In this document: in pieces, positions 36,401 to 45,400 of the stretch
Position numbering within the stretch: position 1 is the stretch's first letter
Layout of the letters: each line of letters begins with the position of its first letter
Origin: Haliotis asinina
Taxonomy: Eukaryota; Mollusca; Gastropoda; Lepetellida; Haliotidae
Assembly (NCBI RefSeq): GCF_037392515.1
Contig: NC_090290.1
Span: forward strand, 54,758,753-54,822,752
Direction of reading: 5' to 3'
Length of the DNA: 64,000 bases
Position numbers and translations under genes: made by a program
The notes under the pieces: generated by a model
Told to the model about the DNA's origin: nothing
What the model saw: only the letters and a program-made list of their open reading frames with translations
The model's database searches: none

Positions 36401-39400
36401 GGCGGTCTTGGTTGAATCTATGTAGCGGTTATTGGGCTCCTCGCAGCTCTCTTACAGAGTGCAGGATTCTAAGCGGGTGACCATTGAGACTGAACTCAAG
36501 CGGATGCTTAAACCGTGAAGACAACGCCTCGAGGATTGATCACCGTACCAGATATTCCTCTGCTGGTAGGCGTGAGACTGGGTGTCCTTTGGAGGGACTG
36601 GCTGCATCCTCGAAGATCCTTACTTTACAATTTGTCTACATATACTTCAAGCGGAGAAAGTTTTCTTTCACGTGCTTTACGCATTGTGTCACGAAGATTT
36701 TTCGAGACAACTGCAAAGTGCCACGCCTAACTACACCTCTTATTATAGAGAGGGCAGCATTTATCTTCGGGGAAAATTCCAACACATGTACTTGGAAAGC
36801 AATTTGTCTACGTCCGTTTCAAGCGGCGGAAGGGTTTTCGCGCGCTTTACTCCTTTAGACGCGTGCTCGCCATACAGCATGGTTACTGTTAAGCCTACAG
36901 GCTAGCAGGGTATCACCGTTTACAAGATTTATGGTGATTAGTTACCTGCTACACCGGTGACGTCACGTCTACATTTTGATTGGTCCCCGAGAGACAACGC
37001 CCTGCAAAGGATCCCAGGACGTTACATCTACGATCTGATTGGTCATCGAGGGACAACGCCCTGCGCAGAATGTGTTGTTATTATTCTAGTGTAAGGAAGT
37101 TGTCTGTAGTGACTTAGTCATTTACGATGGAAAGATGTCGTTACACTCTAGACTAGCAGTCTACAGCGGCATTGGATTTCTCTACTCGGCATAGAGATCC
37201 TCTAACAGTAGTCTCAACGCTGCCTATCAGGAAGGCGTGCAGCGATGTATGGCAGTTTCTGATCGGACAGACAGCCAGCTATAAATAGACTTCCTTGAAA
37301 TGTCAACACATTCATAATGAACAGCGTGGTTATTCTGAAGTCGAAGAATGACGCATCTTTACGGCATACAAGATTATCTTGAGAGGGGTGGACTTCATTA
37401 TCAGGCTATTAAGTCAGCTTGGATGACTAACTAACTCCGCGGGAGTTGATTCATCACATCGCCGTCCCAGGTTCGGGGGTCGAAGTTCAAGGCGATGTTA
37501 AAAGCAAGCTGTACTCTGTCCGTTATCACTATGTCCGTGATAATGTCTACTCGATTTGCTCACGTCACCTTAGGATATGATCAGACGTAGACGTCTACTA
37601 TTACGTCTATGACAGCGTTTTCTTGATCATGATTTCAAGACAGGTTTACGACTTTGGACGTCTTGACTCCACACCAGTGGTAGACTCGCCGGTCAATGTT
37701 GGAACTTGCATATTAGAGCCGTCATTCAACAACCATCTTTAGGTTGACACGTCTCTACCAGGATTGAGTGCCTATCTAGTCAAGGAGGTTGCAGCAAGAT
37801 TCTGGGGGAGTGGAGCTCTATCTCTTCACATCACCCAGTTGAAGATAAGCGGTGATGCATGTCTATTATTGGCTGACAGCACCGAGAGACAAGCTACTGA
37901 TGATCCATTCGGTCAACTCAATAGTAGCTCTCTAGGTAAACAAGGGTCAAGGAGACCACGACCTCTACTACACTTGTCGTTTCTACCCTTCGACGTGGTC
38001 GAGTCTGATCCTCCATATAAAAGCATCTCACACACCAGGAGCCTGCATCTTCATGGCAGACGCCTTATCTCGCCCCCTATGTCTATCTCCAACAGAGAAT
38101 ATGTTGTGTCGAGAGACGTTTCAAATATCGGCTTCCAGAGTGGGACCAGTTGTTGTACCATCCTCACAATTGGACACTGCACCTGGATCCGTCACGGTTT
38201 CATCTTTGCGCCTGGACCATCTGTGATAGTCTTGAGGGCCAAGGGGTACTCATCTCAAGTGGCGAAATTAATCACCCTGGAGCACAGGGTTTCCACTCAG
38301 TCACTTTATGGACCTGCAGGCGTGGGCGATCGACACGATCCTGCGACTGCTTTTGGTCGCACCTTGGTGGCCAGCCAGGCCATGGTTCCCCGACCTGCGT
38401 CATCTCGCCAGCGGAGAGTCGTACCAGCTCCCAGATTAGTTACGTCTGCTTCGACATCCGCACAGTTGGCAGCTGCATCCGGACCCACTGAGATTTCATC
38501 TTCACAGTTGGGTCATCTGCAGAAGGCAATAAGAGTTAAGGGCTACTCCTCGTGCGCGGCAAGCGTCCTAGCTTGTACGCATCGAATGTCCACTAGGTCC
38601 TTATATGACGACAAGTGGCGCTCATTTGAGAGTTTTTGCGCTCAAAGATCGCAAGACCCTATGACAGCTTCTCCACAGTATTTAACGAACTTCCTCCTGT
38701 TCCTGCATAACTGCAAGCATCTTAGAGGCAGTACCTTGGGGACTTATCTGTCGGCTTTGAACTCTATTCGATTAAAGCAGATAAACAGATTTCCAAGGTA
38801 CCAGATTTTATTGCGCTACTCAAGGCCTGCAAATTGGAGGACCGGAAAGTTAAGCTTCGTCCTCTAGTTTGGGACCTCAACATCGTCCTACAACATCTTA
38901 GAGGACCTCCGTATAAGCCTTTAGAGGAAGCCTCCTTCGTGTATTTGTCTCAAAAAAAAAAAGGACGGTCTTCATTCTAGTGTTAGCGCTACTGCTGATA
39001 GAGCTAGTGGAATTCATGCCCTGGACGTCACGCAGGTTCGCTTGGATCAGTCGAGGCATGGACCAGCCCACTTGGGTCTCCTGTGAGATTTTGTGGCCAA
39101 GAATCAGCTCCCTGGACAGCCAGACAGACTGTTCTCCATTCCTCTGTCATCTGCAGTCTTGGGACAACATGACTTGGAAGAGGAGCTGCTGTGTCTCGTT
39201 AGAGCCCTCAGATGTTACATCCGGAAGTTGGCTTCTAAGAGACGTTCCCCTAAAAGACTGTTCATCCCGCCTTCGACTACCTGCAAAGGGGAGGTGAACA
39301 GGAACACAGTCGTCTGATGGCTTCGATCTACGATCCTAGCGGCTTTTGATGCCAAGCGTCTACCTCATCCAGTGGCAAACATCCCACACGAGATCAGAGC

Positions 39401-42400
39401 GTTGGCATCTACCATGGCCCTCCATAGAAATTGCACAGTGCCACAAACTATGGAAGGCTGCTTTTGGGAGTCGTCGTCTACTGCCTTCGCTTCCAACTAC
39501 CTGAGGGACTTGGCAGTTGAGGACATGGAGGGGGAGCTGCTGTGTCTCGTTTGAGCCCTCAGATGTTACATCCGGAAGTTGGCTTCTAAGAGACGTTCCC
39601 CTAAAAGACTGTTCATCCCGCTTTCGACTATCTGCAAGGGGAGGTGAACAGGAACACAGTCGCCTGATGGCTTCGATCTACGATCCTGGCGGCTTTTGAT
39701 GCCAAGCGTCTACCTCATCCGGTGGCAGACAGCCCACACGAGATTAGAGCGTTGGCATCTACCATGGCCCTCCATAGAAATTGCACAATGCCACAAACTA
39801 TGGAAGGCTGCTTTTGGAAGTTGTCGTCTACTGCCTTCGCTTCCCACTACCTGAGGGACTTGGCAGTTGAGGACATGGAGGGACTACAGTCTTTCAGTCC
39901 GTTGGTGGTTGCCCAGCAACTTACCCGGACGTCCGCCCATTAGGTAATAACACTGTTACTTACCGTTGGTCTTAAGATTAACCTCACCCTCAGGGTGCGT
40001 CGGTTTTTCTTTGGAGTTCCCTTGGGTTACTCTTTGTCCTGCTTCCAGGTTTGTCCTGTGACTGTTGGCATTGGTCTCCCAGGTTCTCCTAATGCATGTG
40101 CACTGGTTGCTGAGGGATGGTCCTCCGGAGTCCACACCACCATCCATCTGTCGAAGCCATATGCATAAGACCTATGGTAAGGTAAGTTAAAAATTTATTA
40201 AAATCTAAATATTTTAGATATTTAAATACTTACCTTACCATAGGGCGGTGACTCCCTCCCAACGCTGGATGCTCCTCCCCACTCTGGACTCTTCGGACCT
40301 TCCTGTTGCCAGTAAAAGTGATTTTTGGATTGTTCGCGCTTGCGCGAGTGGGGAGATCACGTCACTTCCGTGACTACATTCGTAGATTACATGAGGTAGC
40401 CATCTAGGGAATGGCGAATCAACGACTGTCTGATCTCTTCTAGCGAAGCTTGAGGTAATATGCATAAGACCTATGGTAAGGTAAGTATTTAAATATCTAA
40501 AATATTTAGATTTTAATAATTTTGTTAGTACATCTGGACTACATCTGATCCAGTGAGAATATGTGGTGAAACATTGTGTTCCCTTGTTAAAGATGTTGAC
40601 TTCCATAAATTTCTCCTTCACGTGTATCAGTTCTAAATGGTATTCAAAGACCTGAAATGTTCTTTACAGAAAATGGTTGTGAGGTTTGGCTTCTTCCGTA
40701 AAGCAGATCGTCTGGATGGCGACAGTGATGAGTTGGATTCCAATATGGACGAGGTTGGTATGATTATATTGTCTTGTGTAATCTGACTCAGGACTTGTGG
40801 ATGACTTTGTCTGTCCTGGATGGTGGTTGTACGAAGAAACCTTAGTGCTAAGACCACCTAAAGTCTTTGTTAGGGTACGGGAGTTAAACACTCACCATAG
40901 CACTAAGATCACTTTGTACAACAGCACACTACACATTGGTGTACTCTGATTGATTTGTGAATGTGATGTTTAGCGTATACATAATCATCTGTATACAGCG
41001 CCCCCCCTATTGTTTTGTGGTTCTGATTACCTGACTGACCCTTGAATTTTTTTAAGAGGTTTGGAATTAATAAGCTTAGAGCTACCATTGTTTACTTTTT
41101 TTTAGGCCAGCACTGACTGATAATGGTCATTTTGGTAGAGATGTTGCCATGATGGCCACAAGCTTGAATGAGTAAACAATTATACATTGATAAATATGTT
41201 AGTTCTTACTTTACTTCTACAATAAAATGTTTAAAAAATCCAAAAATTCTATCGACCAACCATAAATTTTAAAGAGGTGTAATTGGAACCACAACAGATT
41301 TTCTTATTTGGCCTAGTTTGTGCTCAGAAATATTCAGTTTTCTCTGTCAAACTTTCAACACTAATATCTGTATGTTGTGACTGTATATTGTATGTTTTTA
41401 TCATGTGCTCATGGCCAACAGAATTCTGTGTGTTTTGGCTACACTAGTAAATTCTTCATTTATCTTCAAATCATTGTAAGAGGTAATGCTAGAGTTTTCA
41501 ACACCCCGACATTGTACGTTATTGGCATAAAAACCAGTCTAAGTAAACTTAGCCTCAGTACTTTTCATTGCACTCCACTGCTGAATTTAGCAAAACCTTA
41601 TGGGAGGTCGCGTCAGGTAACCTTTGAGATTGACCAATCAGAACAGCTTACCAAATCCTTTTGAACTTTTTATCTCGAAAAGATTGGTACCTAAACGGTT
41701 CTGAATGCTATTTAGTGTACGATCGCTTCCGCGTGATACCCACAGCACACGTTATAACCATGACAACGGTGAGTAAACAGCCCCGGAGGATAGTGCTTTT
41801 GGCAATATTCAAGGATGAAGGAAGTGTTAAGCATGTCAACAGAAACCCCAAAGCGTATGTACTGCTGGTCAAATAAATAACTGTGTTATATGCAGAGTTT
41901 TGTTCGTGGAGAGATCTGTGTCAGTGACCTAAATCTCTAAGGTGTCTGATCCCTAAGGAGTAGCCATTGTCTGATTGGTTAAATCTATTTAACTGTTTTC
42001 CGTTTGATTGGACGGTCATAGGTCGTTCAAAGGTTACCTGATGGGACCCTCTACAAGGGTTGGTTAGGCTCAGTAGTGGAGTGTAACGAATAAAACTGAG
42101 ACTAAGTTTACTTAGACTCCATAAAAACATACAAGACTTGACAATGTTCTTTCATGTGGTGTTCACCTTCAGGATGAACTACCAGCACCTGTGAGAAGGC
42201 CAAGGATTGTTGTGGAGGAGAAGGCAGCGGAAGACATCACTGATGAAGACCTTGACCTTGTTGCCAATTTTGTCAGTGATAAGAAGTATGATAGTTACTA
42301 TGTAAGTAAGGAAAATCAACAGATGTCTGAAAATACTTCAAAGAATTCCTGATTAAATAGACATACGGTAAAACAAAATTGAAAATTTATACATTCAGTC

Positions 42401-45400
42401 ACAGAGCCTATGATTGCAAGAGATGAATAATGGGATCGGTGGTCAGATTGGTGACTTGGTTGACGCATCATTGGTTCCTATTTGCATAGACTGAAGCTCA
42501 TGCTGTTGATTATTGTAATGTCTGGACCAAATTCGATTATTCACAGACCGCTGTCATATAGCTGGAATATTGCTGAGTGCTGTGTAAAACTAAACTCGCT
42601 CTCTCATTAAGGCTCTGAGCAGAGTTGTGATCATGAACCAGTGTTGCCTGTAAATAAGGTGAAACTCGGAACTAATTACAAAGATTTCATTTGTGTTGGA
42701 TCTGATTCACTGAAAGTATGTGCATTGACTCTTCATGTTAAAGGGAGAATTGCTTTGTTTTTTTTTGTTGTTTTGGTGTGTGTTTTTTCAAATGAGATGA
42801 GTGACAATATTTTGACTGAAGGAATGCTAACCCAGTAAATGTTTCATGGGTCTATAATTCTTGGTAATCTTCACTTTCTTTCCAGTCAGATCATATACCT
42901 ACAAAAATACAGGAAATTGCTTGAAGTTATTGTTTTTCCCAAAACATTTCCTGGAGGAGGCACCCCAGAACCCAACCTCTAAAAGGGGGCAGTGGTATCT
43001 TGCACACTTGCCTCCCTCGTGGACAACACTAGAATCCATGCTTTGCCATGACATTATTCGTCTTTAAAGGTTGGCACCACTAACATCACCAGTAATTAGT
43101 GTATGAAATAAGGCCTGTCTAATCACAGGCTAGATTTCTGATAGACAGTCCAGATTTACAGCTAGCAAGCCCAGTGGTCTTGTTAAACTGTTAGATGTTA
43201 CAATACATCTGATGAAAGGAACCATTGGTGTCTGGTTATAATCATGTCTGGTTGGATTGGCTTATTTCATGCACGGAGTAGAATAGGCCTTCAGCAACCC
43301 ATGCTTGGCATAAAAGGTGACTGCTTGTCACAGCTTGTCATTATTTACAGACCGCTGCAATATAGCTGGAATATTGCTGTGTGGGACATTAAACTAAACT
43401 CAGTCACTCATTATTTCATACTCTGCAATAACCGCATTTAAAATGTTTTTATTACATCAGTAATGAATGTTTGGGAATCCCTTTTGAGTATGCATTGTTG
43501 TGCCTGCAGGGTTCCTCCTGCCATCAGTGTAGACAGAAGACTCAGGATATGAAGACAGTGTGCAGGTCTGGCAAGTGTTTTGGAGTCCGAGGACAGGTAC
43601 TGATTCAAATATCAATCAATATTTTTTAACCCATTTATGCATAGGGTCTTAGATTTTCATCAGATTTTGTGAGCTGGTTTCTTTTGGCAAGCAGTGAAAG
43701 GAATTAGGTGTCATTTTTCCACTTATAAAATTTTCCATGCTTGTTTACACTGCAGAAGTGTATGCAGATGAACTTAAATTACGTAATATGTTAGGGTTAG
43801 GTGGTTGGAGATTGACCTCTTAAATCTTATACTTGATGCTTTGTTTTTAAAAGCTTCACATTCATGAGTGTTAATTTTTTATTCATCCAGTCTTGCACTT
43901 CACAGCTCTCCTTCCCATGTCAGTTCTAAATGGATTTGTGCTTTGAACACACTGAATGGTTTCAGTTCCAACTGGGGTTCGGGACTGGTTAAAATCTTCT
44001 AATTGATGGTTGGTCAGTTTCAACTGATCAGTCATCGAAAATAATTGGTTACCATCATTTATGAGTTTCCTGTTGTCTTGTTCGTTAAAACACTCATGAA
44101 AATAAAGAAAAAAGTGCTCTTTGGCTTCTGCATTTGCAAAATTGTTTATGTTCAATCATGAGAAAACTTTTTTTGATTGCTAGGAATTCTAGGCATTGCA
44201 ACAAGTCTTCGATAATTTTAAAAATGGGGCCACTACTAGTTTCAACACACCTCATCTAAACAACTCGCCCTCATGCAGTCCGGCCGAACATGCTGTTACA
44301 GTTTACTCTGTCATAGTGAGTTGTGTTAAAGGGGCAGTGGGCTAGCCTAGTGGTTAAAGTGTATTTTTGTCATGCTGCCAACCCAGGTTTGATTTCCACT
44401 TGGGTACAATGTGTGAAGCACTTTTCTGGTGTCCCCTGCCACAATACAAGACAAATCTTATGGATTTCATTAGGTGGATAAGGAAATAGTGAACAGTACA
44501 GTATATTTATATTGATGTGCAGGAACACAGATATGTAAATAAGTATATACAAGCACGAGGGAAAAGGTAGTATAATTAATTATGTGAAACACTGAGGTGA
44601 GGTGAAAGAGAGGCAAAAAATGACAAGGGCATGCTTACATAGTAGTGGTTTGGGACTGGGAGTCTCGATTTCTTGATGATGCACTAGGGAGGTAAACCCC
44701 TTGATCCCTGTTGCTCTCGGGCTCTAGTCTTATTATGTCGATTGACTCAAGAAGTCTTCTTTTGTGCCAGTTACTGATGTAGGAAGCCAGTATTTGAGTG
44801 TGTTTTCAGTTAATAGACAATTTGTCAATGTGTTCCGAAAACGGCATATTTGAGATCTGATTTTTCAGATAAAGCTTTATGTTCTGTTAGTCTTCTGTTG
44901 AAGGACCAGCAAGTGCTCCAAAATAGCTGCTTCCACAGTCCCATCTAGTTTTGTAGATACATTATCTGGGGTTGGGTTCGGTATGGTTCCTGCAACCTCT
45001 TCCATTCGCTCTCAGGATGGTTTTCAAAGTTTTATCAGAATAAAATGTCACATCAACACTGGCAGTTTTTCTGAGGAGTCGACTGACAACATAGCTAATC
45101 TGGCCTTGGTAGGGAATGTTAATCTGGATGGGTGCTGGTTTTGGTTTAGGTGGACGGTCATGTCATTGATAGAGGGTGGTGACTTCAGTCTGCTCTACAT
45201 GTTGTCTGGGATATCCGTTTAGGGTGATGAGGTGTCCATTTCATCTTGGAGTGGGGTTGGGTTGCAGATAGCTTCAACACGGCTGGTTACGGTTGACACA
45301 ATGCCTCGTTACATTTGTGGATGATGGTTGGATAGATAATGAAGATACTGCTCTGTGTGTGTATTTAGACAGAGGGATTTATCTTGTTGGATGAATTGTC

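Larger units (their letters stand above)
34244..40525 (+). mobile_element. fossil DIRS-type tyrosine-recombinase retroelement
   Basis: An element of about 6.3 kb in CDCA7 intron 4. Parts: left inverted terminal repeat 34251-34425; a Gag-like region about 34950-36900 containing a Pro/Ala-rich low-complexity block; poorly recognisable reverse-transcriptase territory about 36950-37740; an RNase H-like region about 37740-38110; a tyrosine-recombinase region about 38230-39930, including a direct repeat of about 350 bp; an internal complementary region about 40152-40250; right inverted terminal repeat 40312-40486. The order and the internal region complementary to both ends are the hallmark of DIRS elements, which lack target duplications, as here. 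The coding is broken, with well over ten breaks. The terminal repeats are identical, so insertion or end renewal looks recent. Confidence 0.85.
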
